NCBI GenBank assembly: GCA_910584295.1 | Contig: CAJTYR010000002.1 | Span: forward strand, 1 to 64,000 | Length of the DNA: 64,000 nt | Source: an uncultured Christensenella sp. | GTDB lineage: Bacteria > Bacillota > Clostridia > Christensenellales > UBA1242 | Reading direction: 5' to 3' | Shown here: positions 33,737-42,632 of the stretch, piece by piece | Layout of the letters: each line of letters begins with the position of its first letter | How positions within the stretch are numbered: the first letter of the stretch is position 1 | The notes under the pieces: generated by a model | What the model was told of the DNA's origin: nothing | The model's input: only the letters and a program-made list of their open reading frames with translations | The model's database searches: none | Program-made: the position numbers and the translations under genes

Positions 33737-35065
33737 TTAAAGCGTCAATGACGCCATTCGACTGTCTTTCAATTTTTCAACAATTTCAGAAAGTGATAAT
33801 GTCACTTGTTCTCCTGTTTGCATGTTTTTAAGAGCATATCTTTCCGATTTAACTTCATCTTCGCCAACGATGATGACATATTTAATTTGCCTTTTGTTGG
33901 ATTCTTTCATTTTTGATTTGAAAGACTTGTTTTCGTATAAGCAATCTGCTCTTATACCCAAAACGCGTAACTTTTCGGCAAGTGCAATGCCTTCAAGAAG
34001 GGTGTTGTCAAAGTTAATGATTGCACAGTCAAGTTCGCTTGAGGAGGATGTGTCAAAATAGTTTTCTTGCATAAGAAGATTGAAAAGACGGGTGATACCT
34101 ACACTCATTCCCACTCCAGGCATTTTGTCCTTTGAGAAATATCCACACAAATTTTCAAATCGTCCACCACCACCAAGCGCACCAAGTTCTTTTCTTCCTG
34201 TGAGAAAACTTTCAAAGACTGTGCCAGTATAATAGTTGTGTCCGCGGATGATTGCAAGGTTATATTTAATTTTCTTTGCACCCATAGCACAAAGTGTTTT
34301 GCCAAGAGTTTCAAGTTCTTCAATCCCTGTCAAAAACAACTCATTTTTTGAGATTGTTTTCAATTTTTGAGAGACTTCATCAAGATTCCCAGATGTTTTG
34401 ATGATTGAAATAAGTCCAGTACATTCTTTTTCATTAAGTCCAAGTTCTTTCAGTTGAAACATTATCTCTTCAATTGGAAGTTTTTCAATTTTGTCCATAA
34501 CAATTAAAATATCAATTGTTTTATCGGTTTTGCCTATTTCTGAAATATAACCGCTTAATATTTTTCTATTAGAAACCTCGACAGTGACATCAAGGTCAAG
34601 TGCTTCATAGCATTTTTCAAAAAGTCTGACACACTCTGCATCGGCGATTAGTGAAAGTTCTCCATCTCCAATGATATCGGCGTCGCATTGATAAAATTCT
34701 CTAAAACGCCCTTTTTGTGGTCTTTCACCGCGATATACTTTTCCAATTTGATATCGCTTGAAAGGGAAGTTGAGTTCGTTTTTGTGCATTGCAACAAATC
34801 TTGCAAGAGGCACTGTCAAATCATAGCGCATGCACATGTCAGTTGAGCCTTTTGTGAAACGATATATTTCCTTGTCTGTGTCACCACCGCTTTTTGCAAG
34901 AAGAGTTTCGCTATACTCAAGAATAGGGGTGTCAAGTGGTAAAAAGCAGTTATCTTGAAATACTTTTTCAATTGAATTTAGAAGTCGAGAAAAAAACATC
35001 TGTTCTTTTGGCATGAGTTCCCAAAAGCCTTGAAGTTTTTTTGGAGTTATCAGATTATTATTCAT
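33737..35065 (-). CDS. hisS: Histidyl-tRNA synthetase
   Basis: The 442-aa class II synthetase has motif 2 in RGERPQKGRFREFYQCD, the HisRS-A and HisRS-B segments (GHNYYTGTVF, ALGGGGRFENL) and a C-terminal anticodon domain. AAGGAG precedes the ATG. Its promoter lies next to a cluster of DnaA boxes. Its cognate tRNA-His is at 5 kb. Confidence 0.95.
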   Translation of the reverse strand: MNNNLITPKKLQGFWELMPKEQMFFSRLLNSIEKVFQDNCFLPLDTPILEYSETLLAKSGGDTDKEIYRFTKGSTDMCMRYDLTVPLARFVAMHKNELNFPFKRYQIGKVYRGERPQKGRFREFYQCDADIIGDGELSLIADAECVRLFEKCYEALDLDVTVEVSNRKILSGYISEIGKTDKTIDILIVMDKIEKLPIEEIMFQLKELGLNEKECTGLISIIKTSGNLDEVSQKLKTISKNELFLTGIEELETLGKTLCAMGAKKIKYNLAIIRGHNYYTGTVFESFLTGRKELGALGGGGRFENLCGYFSKDKMPGVGMSVGITRLFNLLMQENYFDTSSSSELDCAIINFDNTLLEGIALAEKLRVLGIRADCLYENKSFKSKMKESNKRQIKYVIIVGEDEVKSERYALKNMQTGEQVTLSLSEIVEKLKDSRMASLTL

Positions 35066-35088
35066 TTGTTCTCCTTATTTAATATATA

Positions 35089-35117
35089 ATATTAACCTAA
35101 TTGCACAACAAAGTCAA
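35089..35117 (-). promoter_or_regulatory. Promoter of hisS
   Basis: On the minus strand TTGACT (35117-35112), 17 bases, TAATAT (35094-35089). The nearest DnaA box is about 30 bases upstream. Confidence 0.65.
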
Positions 35118-35145
35118 ATGAATATTTAAGAAGAATTGCACATAT

Positions 35146-35282
35146 TTATACACATTTACTCTCCACTTATCCACAAATTTATATTTATACATTTGCAGTT
35201 ATGAATATTCAAACATAAAATTTAGCCATGTTTTGGGGATAAAATGTGCAAGTTATCCACATTTCCACATTTTTGTGGATAA
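35146..35282. other. DnaA-box cluster, candidate replication origin
   Basis: Within 137 bases lie three perfect TTATCCACA boxes (35167-35175 and 35253-35261 forward, 35274-35282 reverse) and one TTATACACA (35146-35154). The gap around them (35066-35459) is gene-free and very AT-rich, with A/T runs to the right that could be an unwinding element. gyrA, gyrB and helD are next to it. These are features of oriC in Firmicutes, but dnaA, dnaN and recF are not in the window and gene orientation does not diverge here. Confidence 0.6.
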
Positions 35283-35459
35283 GTTTTAAGCAAAAACACC
35301 TATTTTTAAAGATTTATATGTTGATAACTTTAAAGACGTCCAATTTGTTGCATTATGTCATTTTTTGTTTATTGCATAAAGTTGAATTATTTTGCATTCT
35401 TAAACATTTGTAATGAATAATTATTGCTTTAAAATGAATATAAATTCATTAAACATTTT

Positions 35460-37535
35460 TTATTGATTTTTGTTTGAAGATGGCTTTTTAAGCAGAAACT
35501 TGCTTGGTTGACCATCACTTACAAAATATAAATTGTGAAGAGCTCTTGTTGAGGAAACATAGAGAAGATTTTTATCAAGTTCATTTTGATAATTTTTGTT
35601 GTTTGCAAATGGAATTATCACACAATCAAACTCAACACCTTTTGCTTGCGCTGGGGTTGTTATGATGTATTTTGAAGTGGAAACAGTTGTGTCTTCATCA
35701 AGATGTTTAAACTTTTTAAGCAAAGAACTTCCTTTTTGGAGAGTTTTCACTTGTTCTTTTGTTTTGCATATAACTGCAATTGTTTGATCTCTGCCTTTTG
35801 TGGATGCTTTATGAGATTCGATTATTTCTTCAAGTTTTCTTATTTGATTTGTTGTTCTAACAAATTCCACTTCATCTCCGTTTCGATTTACGTTGTCTGC
35901 GATATGTTTCCCAAGTATCTTTTGTGAAAATATGGAAATTTGCAGTGTGCTTCGGTAAGATTTAGCAAGATGCTTAATTTGAGATTTTGTCAAAGTTGCA
36001 AGATTGTCAAGATAGCTTGGTGAAAGCGTTCTGTCAATGCTTTGGTAGATGTCACCAAGATACAATTTTGCACAATCCCAAATTTTTTCAAAGAGGTAGA
36101 AATGACATGGGGTGTAATCTTGCATTTCGTCAACTATGACATATTTGGCTTCATATGTGTCTTTAAGCGAAAATAGATTTTCCTTAATTAGAAGAATTGG
36201 AGCAATGTCATAAGCGCCAATGCTTTCAATTTCATCAATACCAATGTTTCTAAGGAAAAGATTATAAATTTTGACAAGATCAGTTGTGACAAATTTGTCA
36301 TAAAGGAGTTTTTTTGCTCTTTTAAGCAAATCTTCTTTTGTTCCTTCTGGCACTTTAAACTTTTCAACAATGCTTTCAGCAATTACATCAATTCGTTTGT
36401 GAATTGAAATTGATTTAAGTTTATTGAAGAAGATTTCATGAAGTTCTTCACTGTTTATCACAACATCTCCAAATGCCATTGAGGTTGGAACAAAGAGATT
36501 GCAAATGTCATTATTTAAGAAATTTCGAAGATCTGCCAAAAATTCAAAGCTTGATTTTATGGCGATATTTTCAAAATCTTTTTGATTTTGTTTTGAAATC
36601 ACTCGCTCAAGCATGGCTTCCCTGTTTTCAAAAGGTTGATTTAAAAGTCTTTTTGCCATTTCGTTGAATGTTGTGGTGAATGATTTTTCTTCGCCAAGTG
36701 CTGGAAGCACCTCATTTATGTAGTCAGCAAAAAGTTCTGATGGGGACAAAATTAAAATATCCTCACTTTTAAGTGTTTTTCTGTATTTATATAAAAGATA
36801 TGACACTCTATGCATGGCAATTGAGGTCTTTCCAGAGCCAGCAACACCTTGTACAATTGTGTTTTTAAAATCATCGTCACGAATTAGAATGTTTTGCTCT
36901 TTTTGAATTGTTGAAACAATATCATGCATTTTTGAAGTTGAGTTTTGAGAAAGTTGTTCCATCAAAATATCATCATCAATAACCATATTGCTGTCGAGAT
37001 AGTATTTAAGTTCTCCATCCTCGATTTTGAATTGTCGTTTTAAGGAAACCTTTCCGCAAATTTCTCCATCAGGGCAGAAATATGAAGTTTCGCCAATCTT
37101 ATCATCGTAATAGAGTGAGCAAATATCAGCACGCCAGTCAAAGACCAAATTTTGCTTTGCTTCATTTTGAATGAGTCCAAGCCCAATATAAAATGGCATT
37201 TTTTCTTTTTGATCGCTTGCTTTAAAATCAAATCTTCCAAAATAAGGGCTTTTCTTTTGTTTTGAAAGTCGTGATATTTCTTTTTTGAGTGCAATATTTT
37301 GGACTTCACAATTTTCGATAGAAAGGTTTATGTTGGCAAATTCATCTTCGCCAACAATTTCTTTTCCATTTCCATGTCGGATATCATAGTAGTTTTCGGC
37401 AAAGTATTTCTTGAAAGAAGAGATACTTTCCTCATTTTGTTTAATTCTTTTATTATCTCTTGCCTTCATTTTGTCAATTTGCAAGATAGTGTTATTCAGA
37501 TACTCTCTTTCAGCGTCCAAGATTTGTTTTTCCAT
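35460..37535 (-). CDS. helD: HelD-like superfamily 1 helicase/translocase
   Basis: The 691-aa protein matches HelD, the ATPase that removes stalled RNA polymerase from DNA. It begins with a coiled-coil N-terminal arm (residues about 1-100), has VQGVAGSGKTSIAMHRVSYL (Walker A), VDEMQDYT (Walker B), a Q-type GDIYQSID motif and KGVEFDCV near the C terminus. AAAGGAGG precedes the ATG. UvrD-type DNA helicases share the motor but lack this N-terminal arm. It lies between gyrA and the DnaA-box region. Confidence 0.88.
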   Translation of the reverse strand: MEKQILDAEREYLNNTILQIDKMKARDNKRIKQNEESISSFKKYFAENYYDIRHGNGKEIVGEDEFANINLSIENCEVQNIALKKEISRLSKQKKSPYFGRFDFKASDQKEKMPFYIGLGLIQNEAKQNLVFDWRADICSLYYDDKIGETSYFCPDGEICGKVSLKRQFKIEDGELKYYLDSNMVIDDDILMEQLSQNSTSKMHDIVSTIQKEQNILIRDDDFKNTIVQGVAGSGKTSIAMHRVSYLLYKYRKTLKSEDILILSPSELFADYINEVLPALGEEKSFTTTFNEMAKRLLNQPFENREAMLERVISKQNQKDFENIAIKSSFEFLADLRNFLNNDICNLFVPTSMAFGDVVINSEELHEIFFNKLKSISIHKRIDVIAESIVEKFKVPEGTKEDLLKRAKKLLYDKFVTTDLVKIYNLFLRNIGIDEIESIGAYDIAPILLIKENLFSLKDTYEAKYVIVDEMQDYTPCHFYLFEKIWDCAKLYLGDIYQSIDRTLSPSYLDNLATLTKSQIKHLAKSYRSTLQISIFSQKILGKHIADNVNRNGDEVEFVRTTNQIRKLEEIIESHKASTKGRDQTIAVICKTKEQVKTLQKGSSLLKKFKHLDEDTTVSTSKYIITTPAQAKGVEFDCVIIPFANNKNYQNELDKNLLYVSSTRALHNLYFVSDGQPSKFLLKKPSSNKNQ

Positions 37536-37571
37536 TTTTCCTCCTTTAAAGAAAAGGGGTAAACCGCAAAG

Positions 37572-37600
37572 AAGAAGATTTGCTTAAGAAATCTTCTTCC
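37572..37600 (-). terminator. Hairpin after gyrA
   Basis: GAAGAAGATTT and AAATCTTCTTC form a perfect 11-bp stem. The T run on the minus strand is short, so termination may be partial and allow read-through to helD. Confidence 0.55.
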
Positions 37601-37605
37601 ATTCT

Positions 37606-40143
37606 TTATTCGTTGTTTTCTTCAGAAGAAGACTTTTCAGCCTCTTGGGTTTCTTCAGATGTTTCTTCTTCCTCTTCTTTTTCTGTGACAGCGACGCCAG
37701 TGATTTTTGCATCATTTTTAAGTTTCATGATTTTCACACCTTGGCTTACTCTTGAGAATGTGCTGATGTCTTGCACTGGTGTTCGGATAATGATTCCGCT
37801 GTCTGCAATCATAAGAAGATCACAATCCTCTTCAATTTGTTTAAGTGCAACAAGTTTTCCAGTTTTTTCATTGAAGATTCCCGCCTTAACTCCAGAGCCA
37901 CCACGTTGTTGAAGTCTGAATTCATCTTCAGGCGTGAGTTTCCCATAGCCATTTTCGGAGATTGTGAGCATGTTTGAATTTTTGTGAACAATCGCCATGT
38001 CGACAACAAAATCTCCGTTTGAAAGTTTGATACTTCTTACACCTTGGCTGTCTCTTCCGACTGCACGAACATCAGTTTCATTAAATCTGATGCACTTCCC
38101 GTCGTGAGTTGCAATCAAGATGTCATCTCTTCCATTTGTGATGTCAACTCCAATAAGTTCGTCTCCATCAACAAGCTTGATGGCAATTTTTCCAACTTTT
38201 CTGATGTTATCATATTCAGAAAGCACAGTCTTTTTAATGAGTCCTGTTCTTGTTGCCATGATAAGGTTGAAATCTTTTGATTCCTTGTCTTCAAGATTGA
38301 TTGGAATGATTGTGTTGACTTTTTCACCAAGAGAGAGTTGAAGGAGGTTTATGATTGCTCTTCCTTTTGCTTGTCTTTGTGCTTCTGGAATTTCATAAGC
38401 TTTTGCGATGTAGACTTTTCCAAGATTCGTAAAGAACAAAAGGCTGTCATGGCTTGAAGTGATAAACATCTTTTCAACAAAATCTTCATCTTTGGTCTTG
38501 TGGGCTGTGATGCCAACTCCACCACGATGTTGAGCTTTGTATTCGTCAACTGACATACGCTTGATATATCCGAGATGCGTCATTGAAATGATTACATTTT
38601 CTTTTGGAATGAGATCAGCGACATCAATCCCGCCCATTTCAAGACTGATTTCGGTCTTACGAGCATCTCCGTATTGATTTTTAACTTCTTCCAAGTTGTC
38701 TCTGACAATCTGAGCAACTCTTTCAGGTTTTGCCAAAATATCTTTGAAATCGGCAATTGCAGCATCAAGGGCTTCAAGTTCTTCCTTGAGTTTTTCAACT
38801 TCCAAACTTGTGAGTTTTGCAAGTCTCATGTCGAGGATGGCATTTGCTTGAATTTCGTCAAGTTCGAAGTTTCCAGTGAGGTTTGCAAGAGCATCTTGTC
38901 TGTCCTTTGAAGTTTTGATGACTTTGATGACTTCGTCGATGCTTGCAAGGGCAGTCACAAGACCTTTGACAATATGTTCTCTTTCTTCTGCTTTTTTAAG
39001 ATCATAGCGAGTTTTTCTCACAACAACTTCTTTTTGATGTTCGAGGTAATAATAGAGCATCTCTTTAAGATTAAGCACTTTTGGTTCGCCATTTACAAGT
39101 GCAAGCAAAATTATTCCGGAGCTTTGTTGAAGCATTGTGTGTTTATAGAGTGAGTTCAGCACAACTTGTGCGTTGGCGTCTTTTTTGACATCAACAACAA
39201 CACGAAGTCCTTCTCTGTCACTTTCTTCTTTGAGGTCAGAAATTCCCTCAAGTTTTTTGTTTTTAACAAGATCTGCAATTTGAGTGATAAAGCGAGCCTT
39301 GTTTACTTGATAAGGGAGTTCAGTGATTACAATTCTTTCTCTTCCGCTTGAAGTTTCTTCAATTTCTGCCTTTCCACGAACAAGAATTCCGCCACGACCA
39401 GTTTTGTATGCATGCTTAACTGCAGTTCGTCCCATAATTATGCCACCAGTTGGATAGTCAGGGGCAGGGATAATTTTGATAAGTTCTTCAATGTCAATAT
39501 CTGGGTTGTCAATGAGTGCTTGAACACCAGTGATGACTTCAGTCAAGTTGTGTGGAGGTATGTTTGTTGCCATTCCGACAGCAATTCCATCTGCTCCGTT
39601 GACCAAAAGGTTTGGAAAGCGTGCTGGAAGCACTGAAGGTTGCAACAAAGTGTCGTCAAAGTTTGGGTAGAAATCAACTGTCTCTTTGTCGATATCTTCA
39701 AGCATAAGTCCAGCAATTTTTGAAAGTCTTGCCTCGGTGTAACGTTGTGCTGCTGGTGGATCTCCGTCGACAGAACCAAAGTTTCCATGTCCGTCAACAA
39801 GAGGATATCTTATTGAGAAATCTTGAGCAAGACGAACAAGTGCGTCATAAATCGAACTGTCACCATGTGGGTGATATTTTCCCATAACTTCGCCGACAAT
39901 TCTGGCTGACTTTTTGTGAGGTTTGTCAAAGAAATTGTTAAGCTCACCCATAGAATATAGAATTCTTCTGTGAACTGGCTTCAAACCATCTCGCACATCT
40001 GGAATGGCACGACTTACATTGACAGCCATTGCGTAGGCAATGAAAGACTTTTTAAGTTCTCCCACAACTTCAATAGGTTTTATTGTGTCCTTTGACAATA
40101 ATTCTTTAAGATTTACTTTACTTTCTTCATCTTTTTTGCTCAT
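37606..40143 (-). CDS. gyrA: DNA gyrase subunit A
   Basis: The 845-aa subunit breaks and rejoins DNA. The active-site Tyr is at about 135 (AAQRYTEARL). The quinolone region reads HPHGDSSIYD, with the Ser and Asp positions linked to resistance both unchanged. The GyrA box, QRRGGKG in E. coli, reads QHRGGVG here. An acidic Glu/Ser tail ends the protein. GAGGA precedes the ATG. gyrB lies 248 bp upstream with a repeat insert between. Confidence 0.96.
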   Translation of the reverse strand: MSKKDEESKVNLKELLSKDTIKPIEVVGELKKSFIAYAMAVNVSRAIPDVRDGLKPVHRRILYSMGELNNFFDKPHKKSARIVGEVMGKYHPHGDSSIYDALVRLAQDFSIRYPLVDGHGNFGSVDGDPPAAQRYTEARLSKIAGLMLEDIDKETVDFYPNFDDTLLQPSVLPARFPNLLVNGADGIAVGMATNIPPHNLTEVITGVQALIDNPDIDIEELIKIIPAPDYPTGGIIMGRTAVKHAYKTGRGGILVRGKAEIEETSSGRERIVITELPYQVNKARFITQIADLVKNKKLEGISDLKEESDREGLRVVVDVKKDANAQVVLNSLYKHTMLQQSSGIILLALVNGEPKVLNLKEMLYYYLEHQKEVVVRKTRYDLKKAEEREHIVKGLVTALASIDEVIKVIKTSKDRQDALANLTGNFELDEIQANAILDMRLAKLTSLEVEKLKEELEALDAAIADFKDILAKPERVAQIVRDNLEEVKNQYGDARKTEISLEMGGIDVADLIPKENVIISMTHLGYIKRMSVDEYKAQHRGGVGITAHKTKDEDFVEKMFITSSHDSLLFFTNLGKVYIAKAYEIPEAQRQAKGRAIINLLQLSLGEKVNTIIPINLEDKESKDFNLIMATRTGLIKKTVLSEYDNIRKVGKIAIKLVDGDELIGVDITNGRDDILIATHDGKCIRFNETDVRAVGRDSQGVRSIKLSNGDFVVDMAIVHKNSNMLTISENGYGKLTPEDEFRLQQRGGSGVKAGIFNEKTGKLVALKQIEEDCDLLMIADSGIIIRTPVQDISTFSRVSQGVKIMKLKNDAKITGVAVTEKEEEEETSEETQEAEKSSSEENNE

Positions 40144-40212
40144 ATTTTCCTCACTTGGGCGTCTAGCCCTGTTTTTTATTTGTTGAATGAATAGTTTTGT
40201 TTTTCTTTAATC

Positions 40213-40261
40213 AATTTTTTAAATATCAAGATCTTTTACCAATGTTGCGTTTTCTTCTATA
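40213..40261. repeat. Displaced copy of the gyrB 3' end
   Basis: These 49 bases are identical to 40386-40434, the genuine last 14 codons plus stop of gyrB. The copy is downstream of gyrB in transcription order. Confidence 0.9.
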
Positions 40262-40337
40262 TCACTGCAAGAGCAAAATTTTTTAAAATTTATTTGCTTT
40301 GCAAATGTTCGCTTTGCTCACATTCTTACAGTGATAT
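40259..40337. repeat. Palindromic insert between gyrB and gyrA
   Basis: ATATCACTG (40259-40267) and CAGTGATAT (40329-40337) are perfect 9-bp inverted repeats bounding about 79 bases; GAGCAAA and TTTGCTC pair further inside. The insert plus flank (40262-40385) separates the two 49-bp direct repeats. It resembles a small mobile or palindromic repeat element, with no transposase. Confidence 0.65.
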
Positions 40338-40385
40338 GACTTTGTCGCACTCATTCTTGCAAGCAAATTCGTGCTTCTTGTCATA

Positions 40386-40434
40386 AATTTTTTAAATATC
40401 AAGATCTTTTACCAATGTTGCGTTTTCTTCTATA
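40386..40434. repeat. Genuine gyrB 3' end, matching the displaced copy
   Basis: These are the last codons of gyrB and its stop, identical over 49 bases to 40213-40261. Confidence 0.9.
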
Positions 40435-42395
40435 AATTTTCTACGAAGATCTGGGTCTTCTCCCATAAGTTCGCTGAAGAGACGATCTGCTTCAATGGCA
40501 TCTTCCATTGTCACTTGCAACAAGATTCGATTTTCTGGGTTCATGGTTGTTTCCCAAAGTTGGTCTGGGTTCATTTCTCCAAGACCTTTATATCTTTGAA
40601 GGGTTGTTCCTTTTCTTCCATTTTCATCAAACCATTTGTTGAGATCTTCGTCGGTGTAGAAGTAGAAATCTTCTTTTCCTTTTGAAACTTTGTAAAGTGG
40701 TGGTTGTGCAGCATAGACATGTCCATTTTCAATCAGTGGACGCATAAAACGGAAGAAGAAGGTCAAAAGCAGAATTCTTATGTGAGATCCGTCAACATCG
40801 GCATCGGACATACAAATGATTTTGTCATATCGAAGTTTGCTTTCATCGAAATCATTTCCTGTTCCTGCACCAAAAGCGGTGATCATTGCACGAATTTCTG
40901 CGTTTTCCAAAATGCGGTTAAGTCTTGCTTTCTCAACATTCAAAATCTTTCCACGAAGAGGCAAGATTGCTTGGAATCTTCTGTCTCTGCCTTGTTTTGC
41001 AGAGCCTCCAGCGGAATCCCCTTCGACGATGTAGATTTCGCAAAGACTGCTGTCTTTTTCAGAACAGTCGGCAAGTTTTCCTGGGAGGGTTGAAGTTTCA
41101 AGCGCACCTTTTCTTCTTGTGTTTTCTCTTGCTAGGCGGGCTGCATCTCTTGCACGTTGAGCCGTCACACTTTTCATGATCAGTTCTCGTGCTTCATTTG
41201 GATGTTCTTCCAAGTAATCTCCAAAAGATTCTTGCATTGCCTTATAGACAATTGTTCTCATTTCGCTGTTGCCAAGTTTGGTCTTTGTTTGACCCTCGAA
41301 TTGAGGTTCGCGAAGCTTGACAGAGATTACGGCGGTGATGCCTTCTCTGCAATCCTCACCAGAAAGTTTTTCGTTTTCTTTGATGATTTTGTTTTTCACT
41401 GCATAGTCATTAATGACTTTAGTGAGTGCATTTTTGAAACCATCAAGGTGAGAACCACCTTCTTCGGTGTTGATGTTGTTTGCATATGTGTTGATTATTT
41501 CGTTGTAACTGTCGTTATATTGGAAACATACCTCAACCTCGTTGACAACTTCGCCTTTTTCGTTGTGGTTGAATTTGTTGAAGTAAACTGGGTATGACAA
41601 AAGCGTTTGTTTGTTTTTGTTGAGATAATTCACAAACTCAACAATCCCACCTTTAAATTCAAAAACTTCTCTTTTTTCTTGTCCTTCACGCTTGTCCTCA
41701 AGGGCGATGACAAGGCCTTTGTTTAAGAATGCAATTTCACGGAAGCGGTTTTTGAGGTTGTCATAACTGAACACTGTTGTTTCAAAAATTTCTGGGTCTG
41801 GATAGAAAGTTACAGTTGTTCCTGTTTTGTCAGAACTTCCAATTACTTTGAGGGGAGCAAGACTTCTTCCACGAGAAAATTCGATGAAATGGTGTTTTCC
41901 GCCTTGATAGACATCAACTGTAAGCTTTGTTGAAAGTGCGTTAACACAGGATACACCAACACCATGAAGTCCTCCAGAGATTTTGTAACCCTCGCCACCA
42001 AACTTTCCGCCGGCATGAAGCTTTGTCAAAACAACTTCAACAGCACTCTTTCCTTCCTTTGCAATGACGCCGGTTGGGATTCCACGACCATTGTCTGCAA
42101 CAGAGCAGGAGCCGTCTTCATTTAAGATTACATCAATTTGTGTGCAATACCCAGCAAGTGCTTCGTCGATGGAATTGTCCACCACTTCTTGCACAAGATG
42201 ATGAAGTCCATGAGAGTCTGTTGAGCCGATATACATTCCAGGACGTTTTCGGACAGGTTCGAGTCCTTCCAAAACTTGGATTTCGCTTGCATCATATTTG
42301 ACACTTTTTGAAAGTTTTTCAGTCTCTTCTGCAACAATTTCATTTTTTTCATTGTTGCTTACAGTGTTTTGAATTGTTTCCTCAATCTTTTCCAT
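40392..42395 (-). CDS. gyrB: DNA gyrase subunit B
   Basis: The 667-aa ATPase subunit has an N-terminal extension of about 40 residues rich in Glu and Asn, then the GHKL ATPase (EVVDNSIDEALAG, GRGIPTG, GLHGVGVS), transducer domain, and Toprim region (EGDSAGGSAKQGRDR, IICMSDADVDGSHI). AAAGGGA lies eleven bases before the ATG. The gyrB-gyrA order is conventional; recF and dnaN are absent upstream. Confidence 0.96.
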   Translation of the reverse strand: MEKIEETIQNTVSNNEKNEIVAEETEKLSKSVKYDASEIQVLEGLEPVRKRPGMYIGSTDSHGLHHLVQEVVDNSIDEALAGYCTQIDVILNEDGSCSVADNGRGIPTGVIAKEGKSAVEVVLTKLHAGGKFGGEGYKISGGLHGVGVSCVNALSTKLTVDVYQGGKHHFIEFSRGRSLAPLKVIGSSDKTGTTVTFYPDPEIFETTVFSYDNLKNRFREIAFLNKGLVIALEDKREGQEKREVFEFKGGIVEFVNYLNKNKQTLLSYPVYFNKFNHNEKGEVVNEVEVCFQYNDSYNEIINTYANNINTEEGGSHLDGFKNALTKVINDYAVKNKIIKENEKLSGEDCREGITAVISVKLREPQFEGQTKTKLGNSEMRTIVYKAMQESFGDYLEEHPNEARELIMKSVTAQRARDAARLARENTRRKGALETSTLPGKLADCSEKDSSLCEIYIVEGDSAGGSAKQGRDRRFQAILPLRGKILNVEKARLNRILENAEIRAMITAFGAGTGNDFDESKLRYDKIICMSDADVDGSHIRILLLTFFFRFMRPLIENGHVYAAQPPLYKVSKGKEDFYFYTDEDLNKWFDENGRKGTTLQRYKGLGEMNPDQLWETTMNPENRILLQVTMEDAIEADRLFSELMGEDPDLRRKFIEENATLVKDLDI

Positions 42396-42431
42396 ACCGA
42401 TTTATTCCCTTTATATATATAAATATACTAT

Positions 42432-42460
42432 ATTATATCATATATATATGGGAAAATCAA
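42432..42460 (-). promoter_or_regulatory. Promoter of gyrB
   Basis: On the minus strand TTGATT (42460-42455), 17 bases, TATAAT (42437-42432). Confidence 0.75.
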
Positions 42461-42599
42461 TTTTTTTAAGCAAAATTTGCTCTTATTTTGTCAAAAAGAT
42501 ATTAAGGTATAAAACTAATCGAAAAAAGGTGTTTCAGCCAAAATAGGGGCAAAAATAAACAAAATCAACGCATGTTGATATTTTTTAGAAAAAATTAAA

Positions 42600-42632
42600 A
42601 AAAGACAAGGCTTTTATGCCTTGCCTTTATTT
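42600..42632 (-). terminator. Terminator after the HipA-like gene
   Basis: GGCAAGGC and GCCTTGTC pair with one mismatch, followed on the minus strand by a T6 run. Confidence 0.65.

Noticed and set aside
40283..40384. 33-codon minus-strand ORF (MTRSTNLLARM and onward) between gyrB and gyrA
   Set aside because: It lacks a ribosome binding site and lies inside the palindromic insert; it is more likely a by-product of the repeat than a gene.
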